A program made the translations under genes and the position numbers. A DNA stretch of 64,000 nucleotides, from positions 1,488,001-1,552,000 of the forward strand of contig NZ_CP047028.1 in NCBI RefSeq assembly GCF_009796865.1. Reading direction: 5' to 3'. Origin of the DNA: Formosa sp. L2A11. Lineage in GTDB: Bacteria > Bacteroidota > Bacteroidia > Flavobacteriales > Flavobacteriaceae. Positions 1 through 8,367 of the stretch are shown piece after piece (positions within the stretch are counted from its first letter, which is position 1; every line of letters starts with the position of its first letter). A model generated the notes under the pieces. It searched no databases. It had not been told where the DNA came from and saw nothing but the letters and a program-made list of their open reading frames with translations.

Positions 1-2
1 AA

Positions 3-350
3 GATCATATTGCTTCTGTAGAAAAGATTTTAGGAGAAATTCAAGGCGCAGATAAGCCTACAATAATGGTTTTTAATAAAATTGATGCTTATAAAGCAGA
101 ACCTTTTGATGAAACCGATTTACAAGAAGTTAGAAATTCTACACACTATTCTATAGATGAATGGAAACGCACTTGGATGAATAAATTAGGTGAAAATGCA
201 TTGTTTATTTCAGCTTTAAATAAAGAAAACTTAGAAGATTTTAAAAAACGGGTTTATGATGAAGTGAGAGAAATTCACGTGACACGTTTTCCTTATAATA
301 AATTTTTATATCCAGATTATGAGGATCTGGATTTAAGTGAAGAAGAATAA
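3..350 (+). CDS. hflX: GTPase HflX, C-terminal part (partial at window edge)
   Basis: The reading frame is open from the first bases of the window and ends at a TAA, so only about 115 C-terminal residues are present. The visible NKID motif is the G4 guanine-specificity motif, and FISALNKENL is the G5-like SAL motif of TRAFAC GTPases. The acidic tail (YEDLDLSEEE) and the TRFPYNKFLYPDY stretch match what I know of Bacteroidota HflX, a ribosome-associated GTPase that splits stalled ribosomes. The upstream G1-G3 motifs lie outside the window, so HflX is assigned over other Obg-HflX family members by tail similarity only. A strong hairpin terminator follows directly. Confidence 0.82.
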   Translation, partial: DHIASVEKILGEIQGADKPTIMVFNKIDAYKAEPFDETDLQEVRNSTHYSIDEWKRTWMNKLGENALFISALNKENLEDFKKRVYDEVREIHVTRFPYNKFLYPDYEDLDLSEEE

Positions 351-352
351 AA

Positions 353-380
353 AGAATGCGCTATTTAGCGCATTTTTTTT
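353..380 (+). terminator. Rho-independent terminator of hflX
   Basis: A 9-bp perfect inverted repeat (AATGCGCTA / TAGCGCATT, 355-363 and 366-374) is followed by a run of T. It begins three bases after the hflX stop and separates hflX from the next plus-strand gene. Confidence 0.85.
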
Positions 381-466
381 ATGCCAATTTTTAAGCTCAT
401 TTTATAATTTTTAAGCCCAATAAATAATTTTATTTAACTTGTCAGTAGAAAAGAATTAATAGTTAT

Positions 467-2773
467 ATGTCAAAACTAAATCAGAGGAACGTTAAAACGG
501 AAGGTTCCAACGCATTCACAGGAATAGAATTAAAGGAAGCCGAAGATCATGCGGCAGGATTAACCGCTGTTAAAGTCGCTTTAGGCCATGTGTTTAAAGA
601 AATGGGTGTCGTGAGGTCTTTTAAAACGTTATCTCATATGAATCAGATTGACGGGTTTGATTGTCCAGGTTGTGCTTGGCCAGATCCAGCTAAACGTTCT
701 AAGTTAGGAGAATATTGCGAAAATGGAGCAAAAGCGTTATCTGAAGAAGCAACAAATAAAGAAGTTGATGCTAATTTTTTTAAAACGTATTCTATTGAAG
801 AAATTTCGTCATGGACAGATTATAAAATAGGAAAAAGTGGTCGTCTTACGCAGCCTATGCTTTTAAAACCAGGATCTATCTATTACGAACCTATTAGCTG
901 GGAAGATGCTTTTAAAGTTGTTGCAGAACATTTATATGAATTAGAATCTCCCAACGAAGCTATTTTTTATACTTCTGGACGATCAAGTAACGAAGCTGCT
1001 TTTTTATACGGCTTATTCGCTAGAGCTTTTGGAACTAATAATATGCCAGATTGTTCTAATATGTGTCACGAATCTAGTGGTGTCGGACTTTCTGAAACAT
1101 TAGGAATAGGAAAAGGCTCTGTGAAGTTAGAAGATTTTGATAAAGCAGAAGTCGTTATGGTTATAGGTCAGAATCCAGGAACGAACCATCCACGAATGTT
1201 ATCTGCTTTAGAGAAATGTAAAGCAAATGGCGGACATGTAGTGAGTGTAAATCCGTTAGCAGAAGCTGGTTTAGTCCGTTTTAAGAATCCGCAAGAAGTT
1301 TCAGGAATTATTGGTAACGGGCATAAATTAGCAGATTATCATTTACAAGTTAGAATTAATCAGGATGTAGCGTTATTAAAGTTAATTCAAATCCGATTAA
1401 CTAAACTAGACGCTATAGATCAAAGTGTTTTCGATCATCAATTTATAGAAAAATATACAGAAGGTTACGAGGCTGTACTTGCTGAATTAGAAACTCATTC
1501 TGAAGCTGAGTTATTAGATTTATGTGGTGTTGATAATAATGCTATAGATAGCGTTGTTAAATTACTCGCTAAGTCTGATAAAATTATTATTTGTTGGGCA
1601 ATGGGACTAACACAACATAAAAACGGTGTAGAAAACATAAAAGAATGTGTTAATCTACTATTGTTAAAAGGGAGTCTAGGAAAAGAAGGTGCAGGAACTT
1701 GTCCTGTACGTGGGCATAGTAATGTACAAGGAGATCGTACTGTTGGTATTATGCATTATATTTCTAAATCGTTAAACAATGCTATAAGAACAACTTTTGG
1801 TTTTAATCCGCCGGAAGTTATGGGGTATGATGTTGTTAAAGGCATTCAAGCCATGTATAATAAGGAAGCAAAGATTTTCCTTGCATTAGGAGGTAATTTT
1901 GTTTCTGCAGCATCAGACACTGAATATACGGCTCAAGCGATGCAAAATTGCGATTTAACTGTACAGATTAGTACAAAGCTAAATAGAAGTCATTGTATAA
2001 CAGGAAAAACAGCTTTAATTTTACCAACCTTAGGACGATCTGATCAAGATTTTAGTGGTGGAAAACAACGTCATTTTACTGTAGAGAATAGTATGGGAGT
2101 CGTACATCAATCTAAAGGATTTTTACATCCCATTTCTGAAGATATAAAAAGCGAACCAGATATTATTGGAGGTATTGCAGATGCTTATTTTAAAGGAAAT
2201 CATGCTGTAGATTGGAAATCGATAAGTACAGATTATGAATTACTTCGAGATAAAATGGCTCAAATTTTAAAAGGTTTTGAAGATGTAAATACAAAATCGA
2301 AGGGTAGAGGTTACTATTTGCCAAATAATGTACGTGATTTAGATTTTAGTCATCTGCCAAATAAGAAAGCCCAGTTTACAGTAACTAAATTACCTATTCA
2401 CGATTTAAAAACAGATGAATTTTTATTAATGAGTATTCGTTCTCACGATCAATTTAATACTACTATTTATGGTTTAAACGATCGCTATAGAGGCGTGCAT
2501 AATGAAAGACGTGTTTTGTTTATGAATGAAACAGATATGGTGAAATATGACTATAAAAAGTTTGATGTTGTAAACCTGATGAGTAATTATAAAGGCAAGG
2601 AACGAAAAGTGTTTCAGTTTTTAGTGATTCCTTATAATATCCCTGCAGGAAATTTAGCGGCTTATTATCCGGAAACAAACCCGTTAATTCCAATAGATGA
2701 ATATGCTATTAAAAGTAATACACCAATAAGTAAATCTGTAAAAGTGACTGTCGAGAAAAGTATAACATTATAA
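467..2773 (+). CDS. YdeP-like FdhF-family molybdopterin oxidoreductase
   Basis: This 768-residue protein belongs to the formate-dehydrogenase-like alpha-subunit family that includes E. coli YdeP. Residues 66-72 hold CPGCAWP, the short N-terminal cysteine motif of this branch. GTNNMPDCSNMCHESSG at about 189-204 aligns with the selenocysteine/cysteine loop of FdhF, which puts Cys200 at the molybdenum-ligand position. The molybdopterin-binding core fills the middle, with a molydopterin dinucleotide-binding domain at about 640-760 containing SHDQFNTTIYGLNDRYRG. There is no signal peptide, so a cytoplasmic enzyme is expected. The substrate is unknown; YdeP was linked to acid resistance. No fdhD, electron-transfer subunit or cofactor gene lies next to it. 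Start ATG is the first in frame after the preceding terminator. Confidence 0.88.
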   Translation: MSKLNQRNVKTEGSNAFTGIELKEAEDHAAGLTAVKVALGHVFKEMGVVRSFKTLSHMNQIDGFDCPGCAWPDPAKRSKLGEYCENGAKALSEEATNKEVDANFFKTYSIEEISSWTDYKIGKSGRLTQPMLLKPGSIYYEPISWEDAFKVVAEHLYELESPNEAIFYTSGRSSNEAAFLYGLFARAFGTNNMPDCSNMCHESSGVGLSETLGIGKGSVKLEDFDKAEVVMVIGQNPGTNHPRMLSALEKCKANGGHVVSVNPLAEAGLVRFKNPQEVSGIIGNGHKLADYHLQVRINQDVALLKLIQIRLTKLDAIDQSVFDHQFIEKYTEGYEAVLAELETHSEAELLDLCGVDNNAIDSVVKLLAKSDKIIICWAMGLTQHKNGVENIKECVNLLLLKGSLGKEGAGTCPVRGHSNVQGDRTVGIMHYISKSLNNAIRTTFGFNPPEVMGYDVVKGIQAMYNKEAKIFLALGGNFVSAASDTEYTAQAMQNCDLTVQISTKLNRSHCITGKTALILPTLGRSDQDFSGGKQRHFTVENSMGVVHQSKGFLHPISEDIKSEPDIIGGIADAYFKGNHAVDWKSISTDYELLRDKMAQILKGFEDVNTKSKGRGYYLPNNVRDLDFSHLPNKKAQFTVTKLPIHDLKTDEFLLMSIRSHDQFNTTIYGLNDRYRGVHNERRVLFMNETDMVKYDYKKFDVVNLMSNYKGKERKVFQFLVIPYNIPAGNLAAYYPETNPLIPIDEYAIKSNTPISKSVKVTVEKSITL

Positions 2774-2777
2774 AAAA

Positions 2778-2813
2778 TAAAAAGGGCTTCAATATTAATT
2801 GAAGCCCTTTTTT
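2778..2813. terminator. Bidirectional terminator between convergent genes
   Basis: A 13-bp perfect stem (2781-2793 with 2798-2810, loop ATTA) carries A-tracts on the left and T-tracts on the right. It can therefore end both the plus-strand oxidoreductase and the minus-strand DUF3078 gene. Confidence 0.88.
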
Positions 2814-2835
2814 GAAATAAATATTTTGTTTTAGA

Positions 2836-3753
2836 TTAGAAACCGTAGCTAAGACCAAATGTCCAGTAAGATTGTAAATCATTATCTACATCTCCTAATG
2901 TAGTTGTTTCTCCTTCTGTAATAGCATAGTTATATGCTTCTTGTCTGTTTCCTCTTAATCCAAATTCAAAACCAAGTCCGATTCCTTTCCAAACAGTGTA
3001 AGACAATCCGTTTGTCCAAGTCCAGTTTGAATAATTAGAGTCTTCATAAGATTGGAATAAAGATAAATTAGACTTCACGTTTAATTTACCAAAAGATTTA
3101 GTGTAGTCTGCAACAATTTTTGCACCTAAAGAAGATTCGTAGTCTGAACTACCACTACTAAATACAAAGTTGTAGTTTAATGGGTGAGCAACCACTACTA
3201 ATTCTGAAATTGGTGTCCAAGTAATACCAACACCTAAGTCTAAGTATCCAGGATCGTTAAAGTTGTTTAAAAGTGTTGTTCTGTATTCTGCTAAACCAGA
3301 AACAGCTAGTTTGCTATTTAGTTTATAACCATAAAGAGATGTTATAGTAAATACGTCTGTTGCTTGGCTGTAGTCATCATCATCTGTAGGATCATCTTTA
3401 TCATCAAATTTTACCCAACTAAGATTAATGTTAGCGTTAGTGTACCAGAAAAAAGTATCTCTGTTTAATTTTGCATAAGGGTTTACAGTTATTGTAATGT
3501 TACCTGCAGAATTGTTTGGAGTTTCTTGTGCATACCAGTTGTCGAATCCTGATAAGTTAGCTCCAATAGTTCCAAAAGCACCATAATGCCATCCTGGAAA
3601 AGTATCAATTTGTGATTGTAATGCGTCTACCTCAGATTGAAGTGCATTTATTGAATCTTGTTTAACACTTTTCAGACTCTGTAATTCTTCTTTAGTTTGA
3701 GAAAAAGATACTGTAGCGATCAATAAAAGGCAAATTGTTAAAATTCTTTTCAT
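2836..3753 (-). CDS. DUF3078-family outer-membrane protein
   Basis: The 305-residue protein starts with a clear signal peptide (MKRILTICLLLIATVSFSQ). A short coiled-coil heptad segment follows at about 20-52 (KEELQSLKSVKQDSINALQ), then a beta-rich region with alternating hydrophobic strands that ends in an aromatic residue (SYGF), typical of outer-membrane beta-barrels. The motif GWHYGAFGTIGANLSGFDNW matches what I recall of DUF3078 (Bacteroidota), whose function is unknown. It sits 67 bases downstream of the DUF2480 gene of the suf operon. A possible own -7 box (TAAGTTTG, 3782-3789 on minus) means it may be transcribed both ways. No link to Fe-S assembly beyond position. Confidence 0.75.
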   Translation of the reverse strand: MKRILTICLLLIATVSFSQTKEELQSLKSVKQDSINALQSEVDALQSQIDTFPGWHYGAFGTIGANLSGFDNWYAQETPNNSAGNITITVNPYAKLNRDTFFWYTNANINLSWVKFDDKDDPTDDDDYSQATDVFTITSLYGYKLNSKLAVSGLAEYRTTLLNNFNDPGYLDLGVGITWTPISELVVVAHPLNYNFVFSSGSSDYESSLGAKIVADYTKSFGKLNVKSNLSLFQSYEDSNYSNWTWTNGLSYTVWKGIGLGFEFGLRGNRQEAYNYAITEGETTTLGDVDNDLQSYWTFGLSYGF

Positions 3754-3820
3754 AATTTTATTATTTTCATAATTTAAGTTGCAAACTTATAACCTAGATT
3801 TTCAAAATAAAAGTAAAATC

Positions 3821-4327
3821 TTATTTTCTTTTGTATAACGGCACACTTGAACAGGCTTCACCAAACATTATAGATCGCGCAAACGGTTTTAATTTGTTGG
3901 AAATCATTATATAAGCGCTTTCTGGAACTGGTTTTTTTGAACACCCTTTTATTATAACAGGGGCATCTTTATAGTCAGAAAGATCTAAATTAGAAATGAT
4001 ATCTTGATAAATTGCAGTTTCTAATTGGTTTAAGTCGCCTAATATTGTTCTTTTAGAATATGGTTCAAGCTCAAATGTAATTAACATATAAGCCCAAGAG
4101 GGTACTATAGCGTCGGTACTACAGGTTAGAGCTACATATGCATTTTGGTATTGCTCCCAATTATGCGCTGCAACTTGGGCTCTAAAATCCGTTTCACGAA
4201 GCACCAAACCTTCTAAAAGCCAATCTTTAATATCTATTAAAATTCTAGCTCCAGACGGATAATAATCCTCAAGATCTATAACTTTAAGTTTACTATTAGT
4301 AACCCTATTTATAATGTCTTCTGCCAT
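3821..4327 (-). CDS. DUF2480-family protein, last core member of the suf operon
   Basis: This is a soluble 168-residue protein without signal peptide or membrane segment. I recognise it as DUF2480, found in Bacteroidota and repeatedly next to suf genes. It has two similar halves: ALTCSTDAIVPSWAYMLI near 66-83 and IIKGCSKKPVPESAYIMI near 125-142. This suggests an internal duplication, each half carrying a cysteine at the same place (C69, C129), plus C159 near the end. It starts three bases after the stop of the DUF59 gene, so it is very likely co-translated. A role in Fe-S assembly or transfer is inferred from context only. Confidence 0.8.
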   Translation of the reverse strand: MAEDIINRVTNSKLKVIDLEDYYPSGARILIDIKDWLLEGLVLRETDFRAQVAAHNWEQYQNAYVALTCSTDAIVPSWAYMLITFELEPYSKRTILGDLNQLETAIYQDIISNLDLSDYKDAPVIIKGCSKKPVPESAYIMISNKLKPFARSIMFGEACSSVPLYKRK

Positions 4328-4330
4328 ATA

Positions 4331-4654
4331 TTAAAGCATACCCAATTCTAACTTAGCTTCTTCACTCATTAAGTCTTGACTCCATGGCGGATCGAAAGTG
4401 ATTTCTACTTCTGCATCTTTAACCATGTCTAAAGACTTTACTTTTTCTTCTACTTCTAGAGGTAAAGTTTCTGCTACAGGACAATTAGGGGTTGTTAATG
4501 TCATTAGTATTTTTACTTCAGAGTCTTCATTTACAAATACATCGTAAATTAATCCTAATTCGTAAATGTCTACTGGGATTTCAGGATCGAAAATGGTTTT
4601 CAATACCTTTACTATTTTTTCGCCTAATTCGGCTGTATCAAGTTCTTTGCTCAT
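4331..4654 (-). CDS. DUF59 / MIP18-like Fe-S maturation protein (SufT-like)
   Basis: The 107-residue protein is a single DUF59 domain with the family's DPE motif (23-25), DIYELGLIYDV, and the conserved cysteine in TTPNCPVAE (C58). Related proteins (SufT in Staphylococcus, CIA2/MIP18 in eukaryotes) help deliver Fe-S clusters to target proteins. The ATG abuts the sufE stop codon with no gap, and the next gene starts within three bases, so this is a tightly packed operon unit. SufT is the likely role; the phenylacetate PaaD branch is unlikely because no paa genes are nearby. Confidence 0.88.
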   Translation of the reverse strand: MSKELDTAELGEKIVKVLKTIFDPEIPVDIYELGLIYDVFVNEDSEVKILMTLTTPNCPVAETLPLEVEEKVKSLDMVKDAEVEITFDPPWSQDLMSEEAKLELGML

Positions 4655-5077
4655 TTAACTCAGTTGTGTTTGGTATGCTATTGCATACATTTTTAATTGT
4701 TTAATCATACTTACTAAACCATTAGCACGCGTTGGTGATAAATGTTCTTTTAAACCGATTTTATCTATAAAATCGGTATTAGCATCTAGTATGTCTTTTG
4801 GATGTTGATTTGAAAATGAACGGATTAAAATAGCAATAATACCTTTTGTAATGATGGCATCACTATCGGCTGTGAAAATTACCGAATTATCTTTCATCTC
4901 TGCATGTACCCAAACTTTACTCTGGCAACCATTAATTAGATTGTCGTCTGTTTTATATTCTGCATCGATTAGTGGTAATGTTTTTCCTAAATCGATCATG
5001 TATTGATAACGTTCTTCCCAATCTTCAAACATTGAAAATTCGTCAATAATTTCGTCTTGTATATCTTGTATAGCCAC
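4655..5077 (-). CDS. sufE: Cysteine desulfuration protein SufE
   Basis: The 140-residue SufE takes persulfide sulfur from SufS and passes it to the SufBCD scaffold in the cytoplasm. The acceptor cysteine is visible in LINGCQSKVW at residue 51, the same number as in E. coli SufE. Start is GTG: the in-frame codon two upstream is a stop, and MAIQDIQDEIIDEFS is the conserved N-terminus, so no ATG is available without losing it. It lies between a lipoprotein gene and the SufT-like gene, with zero gap to the latter. Confidence 0.93.
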   Translation of the reverse strand: MAIQDIQDEIIDEFSMFEDWEERYQYMIDLGKTLPLIDAEYKTDDNLINGCQSKVWVHAEMKDNSVIFTADSDAIITKGIIAILIRSFSNQHPKDILDANTDFIDKIGLKEHLSPTRANGLVSMIKQLKMYAIAYQTQLS

Positions 5078-5113
5078 GGCTTAAATGTTTATCAAATTTA
5101 CTAATTGTGTGTG

Positions 5114-5551
5114 TTATTTAACCTTTTTAGAAAGTGTTAAAATAAAATCTACTAAAGGTTTAATTTTTGTATTTGGATTTTCATGATCGAATTCTGTGGT
5201 GCTATACAGCGTATCGTCTTCAGTAATTTGTAGTCTTGCTGAAGCTGCTCCATCATGTGCACGTTTCATTGAAGGTGCTTCTAGCGTAGGCAATGTCTTT
5301 AAATCTACAGTATGTAAATCGTCCATTAAAATATTCCATTCTTCTTTAGAAATACTTCCTATTTTATCCGGACCATGTTGTTCTGTTTTAACTAGAATTT
5401 CTTGATTCTCTATTCTTATTTCTAAAAAATAGCCTCTAGTGACTGCTTTATATTCTATTAATACATCGTTTTGAGCAATTACAGCACTGTTTTTAGTAAT
5501 ACCGCAAGCGGTGCATAATATAATGGTAACTATGATTGTAAAATGTTTCAT
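5114..5551 (-). CDS. Predicted lipoprotein embedded in the suf operon (unknown function)
   Basis: This 145-residue protein has a lipobox-type signal peptide (IIVTIILCTACG, lipidation on the second Cys of the pair, about residue 16). The mature part is small and beta-rich, with KTEQHGPDKIGSISKEEW and DHENPNTKIKPLVDFI; I do not recognise a named family. It lies between sufS (50 bases upstream) and sufE (36 bases downstream) on the same strand, so it must be cotranscribed unless a promoter is hidden in the short gaps. A membrane-anchored periplasmic or outer-membrane lipoprotein has no obvious task in cytoplasmic Fe-S assembly. Confidence 0.75.
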   Translation of the reverse strand: MKHFTIIVTIILCTACGITKNSAVIAQNDVLIEYKAVTRGYFLEIRIENQEILVKTEQHGPDKIGSISKEEWNILMDDLHTVDLKTLPTLEAPSMKRAHDGAASARLQITEDDTLYSTTEFDHENPNTKIKPLVDFILTLSKKVK

Positions 5552-5601
5552 GGTATATGAATTGATATTAGAAAATTACAAAAAAAGAAGTCTACCTGTA
5601 T

Positions 5602-6816
5602 TTAAGATAACATCATTTTAGCTTTTTTAACACCTTTTACTAAAGTATCAATCTCTTCTTTTGTATTGTAAAAAGCAAAAGAAGCTCTAACAGTTCCTGG
5701 TATGTTATAGAAGTCCATAATAGGTTGTGCACAATGGTGGCCTGTTCTTACAGCAATTCCTAATTTATCTAGAATGGTACCAACATCGTATGGGTGAATC
5801 CCTTCTAAGTTAAAAGATATTACAGATGTTTTGTTTTTAGAAGTTCCATATATTATTAAGCCTTCAATTTCAGAAAGTTGCTCTGTTGCATAATCTAAAA
5901 GTTGGTGTTCGTATGTGGCAACGGTATCAAAACCAATTCCATTCATATAATCTATGGCTGCTCCAAAAGCAATTCCGCCACAAATATTAGGTGTTCCGGC
6001 TTCAAATTTATGAGGTAAACCTGCATAAGTTGTTTTCTCAAAAGTCACTTTGTCTATCATTTCACCACCACCTTGATAAGGCGGTAATTTATTTAACCAT
6101 TCTTCTTTTCCATAAAGCATGCCTTCTCCCGTAGGACCACACATTTTATGAGCAGAAGTGACATAAAAATCGACATCTAAGGCCTGTACATCTGGTTTAA
6201 TATGCGGACACGATTGTGCGCCGTCTATCAACACAGCTGCTCCAACTGCATGTGCTTTCTTTATAATATATTCTATAGGATTTATAGTTCCTAAAGCATT
6301 AGAGATGTGATTAACTAAAACCAATTTGGTATTAGCAGAAAGGAGTTTGTCGTATTCAGACATGATTAACTCACCTTCTGTATTCATAGGTATAACTTTA
6401 AGAGTTGCTTCAGTACGTTCGCATAGCATCTGCCAAGGCACAATATTACTATGGTGTTCTAATTCAGAAACTATAATTTCATCTCCTTTTTTTAATAAGG
6501 TTGTAAATCCGTTTGCAACTAAATTAATTCCATGAGTTGTTCCTGCAGTAAAAATAATTTCGTGAGAAAACTTAGCATTAAAGTGTTTCTGAATTTTTAT
6601 ACGCGCTTGCTCGTAAGCATCTGTTGCTTCTTGGCTTAAAGTATGCACGCCACGATGTATGTTTGCGTTGTAATTACTGTAATAATCTACAATAACATCT
6701 GTAACCTGCTGTGGTGTTTGTGATGTTGCTGCATTATCCAAATACACTAAGGGCTTGCCATTTACTTCTCTCTTAAGTATTGGAAAATCTTGTCTTATGT
6801 GTTCAACGTTAAACAT
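5602..6816 (-). CDS. sufS: Cysteine desulfurase SufS
   Basis: This 404-residue, PLP-dependent group II cysteine desulfurase removes sulfur from L-cysteine and hands it to SufE. The PLP lysine is K224 (TSAHKMCGPTGEG) and the persulfide-forming cysteine is C362 in RTGHHCAQP. The HHSN motif at 121-124 and the DGAQS motif at 198-202 are the cofactor-binding sites. Length and motifs are normal. It follows sufD after a 96-bp gap that holds a structured repeat-like element, and precedes a lipoprotein and sufE. Confidence 0.96.
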   Translation of the reverse strand: MFNVEHIRQDFPILKREVNGKPLVYLDNAATSQTPQQVTDVIVDYYSNYNANIHRGVHTLSQEATDAYEQARIKIQKHFNAKFSHEIIFTAGTTHGINLVANGFTTLLKKGDEIIVSELEHHSNIVPWQMLCERTEATLKVIPMNTEGELIMSEYDKLLSANTKLVLVNHISNALGTINPIEYIIKKAHAVGAAVLIDGAQSCPHIKPDVQALDVDFYVTSAHKMCGPTGEGMLYGKEEWLNKLPPYQGGGEMIDKVTFEKTTYAGLPHKFEAGTPNICGGIAFGAAIDYMNGIGFDTVATYEHQLLDYATEQLSEIEGLIIYGTSKNKTSVISFNLEGIHPYDVGTILDKLGIAVRTGHHCAQPIMDFYNIPGTVRASFAFYNTKEEIDTLVKGVKKAKMMLS

Positions 6817-6827
6817 GTTTGTTTTTT

Positions 6828-6910
6828 TAGCCCAGATAGAGGCAGTTGTTGGAGCTCTTTTTCGAGGAACGAGAAAAAAGCGACTGCCGAAAGCTGGAAT
6901 TAGCTTCTAA
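6828..6910 (+). ncRNA. Structured repeat resembling the Flavo-1 RNA element, between sufD and sufS
   Basis: Read on the plus strand the element starts TAGCCCAGATAGAG and ends AGCTGGAATTAGCTTCTAA. It has a stem GGCAGT (6841-6846) with ACTGCC (6883-6888) and an inner hairpin CTTTTT/AAAAAG (6857-6862 with 6875-6880). The order AGCCC-GATAGA, variable hairpin, then GC-GGAA-AGCTTCTAA matches a widespread flavobacterial intergenic element, which I believe is Rfam's Flavo-1 RNA. It fills almost the whole sufD-sufS gap and points against the operon. Family name is from memory and not checked. Confidence 0.45.
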
Positions 6911-6912
6911 TT

Positions 6913-8226
6913 TTAAAGATCGAATCCTAGATTTACACCCAGTTTCTCTGCAATAATTTTAGTTATACGTGATTTAATTTCTGGTATTTTAACAGATTCT
7001 AAGACGTTGTTAGTAAAGGCATACATAAGTAAAGCTTTAGCTTCCTTTTCTGGAATACCACGAGAACGCATGTAAAACATAGCACTTTCGTCTAACTGGC
7101 CAATAGTACAACCGTGAGAACATTTAACATCGTCTGCAAAAATTTCTAATTGCGGTTTACTGTTAATTGTTGCTTTGTCGCTTAACAAAATATTATTGTT
7201 AGACTGGAAGGCATTTGTTTTCTGCGCTTCTTTATTTACAATTACTCTACCGTTAAATACACCTGTACTTTTATCTGCAAAAATACCTTTGTAATCTTGG
7301 TGACTTTCGCAATTTGGTTCTATATGGTGTACTAATGTATTGTGGTCTACATGTTGTTTCTTACCAATAATAGTGACACCGTTTAAAGTAGAATCTATAC
7401 GTTCTCCGTTTTGGTAGAAGTGTAAGTTATTTCTAACTAATTTTCCTCCAAAAGAAAATGTATGTACAAAACAATGGCTTTCTTGCTTTTGGTTTACAAA
7501 CGTATTGTCTATAAGTGTAGCATTTTCGTTATCGTTTTGTAGTTTGTAATAATCTACAATAGCGCGTTTGTTAGCAAATATTTCTGTTACCGAATTGGTT
7601 AATACAGGATTGTCTGTTAAACTTTGGTGACGCTCTATAATTTGTACGTGGCTATTTTCGTCTACAACAATTAAGTTTCTTGGTTGAAGCATTACGGCTT
7701 CTTCAGAACCTGTAGAGAAATGTATAATTTGAATTGGTTTATTAACCAATTTATTTTTCTTGATGTGTATATAAGCACCTTCTGTAGCGAATGCAGTATT
7801 TAAAGACGATAAACCATCTTTTTCTGCTACTTTATTGAAATAATTTTCAATAACTAAACGGTACTTTGGGTTGTTTAAAGCGCTAGACATTAGGCAAATG
7901 TCAAAACCATCGTGAGTAGTTTGAGATAAATGTGAAGAATATTTTCCATCTATAAAAATAATTTTATAAGTGTCCATTTCATGCAACATATAAGACTTTG
8001 CCTCACTAAATTCTAAAGCATTTTCCTGCTTAGGAAACACGCTATAGTCTTCTTTTAAGATGCTATTTAGTGATGTGTATTTCCAAGCTTCGTCTTTTTT
8101 TGAAGGAAATCCTTCTGCTTCAAATATTTTTATGGCTTCGTTTCTTATTTGATGCAATGGAGCATCGACATCGACTTTGTTTTCGAATGCCATAAACGAA
8201 GACACTAATTTTTCTTTTAAATCCAT
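6913..8226 (-). CDS. sufD: Fe-S cluster assembly protein SufD
   Basis: The 437-residue SufD pairs with SufB in the SufBC2D scaffold on which clusters are built. The C-terminal half shows the right-handed beta-helix region and the conserved ADDVKCSHGCTIGQLDESA segment. Its histidine and cysteine correspond to the SufB-SufD interface where the cluster is thought to form. The very conserved MRSRGIPEKEA follows. It lies 141 bases downstream of sufC on the minus strand; that gap has no gene. Length is usual for the family. Confidence 0.95.
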   Translation of the reverse strand: MDLKEKLVSSFMAFENKVDVDAPLHQIRNEAIKIFEAEGFPSKKDEAWKYTSLNSILKEDYSVFPKQENALEFSEAKSYMLHEMDTYKIIFIDGKYSSHLSQTTHDGFDICLMSSALNNPKYRLVIENYFNKVAEKDGLSSLNTAFATEGAYIHIKKNKLVNKPIQIIHFSTGSEEAVMLQPRNLIVVDENSHVQIIERHQSLTDNPVLTNSVTEIFANKRAIVDYYKLQNDNENATLIDNTFVNQKQESHCFVHTFSFGGKLVRNNLHFYQNGERIDSTLNGVTIIGKKQHVDHNTLVHHIEPNCESHQDYKGIFADKSTGVFNGRVIVNKEAQKTNAFQSNNNILLSDKATINSKPQLEIFADDVKCSHGCTIGQLDESAMFYMRSRGIPEKEAKALLMYAFTNNVLESVKIPEIKSRITKIIAEKLGVNLGFDL

Positions 8227-8367
8227 TTTCTTAATAGTTTCAAGTTTGGAGTTTTAAGTGCAAAACTTATAACTCTATTTAAACTTGCTTCCTTTAAAAT
8301 CTTTTTTGTTGAAATACGAAATGAAAGCAGATAATCGTTTGCTTAATTGTTCATATTTTAAAACTGA

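Noticed and set aside
467-2773. Calling the molybdoenzyme a formate dehydrogenase with fdhF symbol
   Set aside because: The motif pattern is that of the YdeP-like branch, and no partner or selenocysteine codon is present; activity on formate is not supported.
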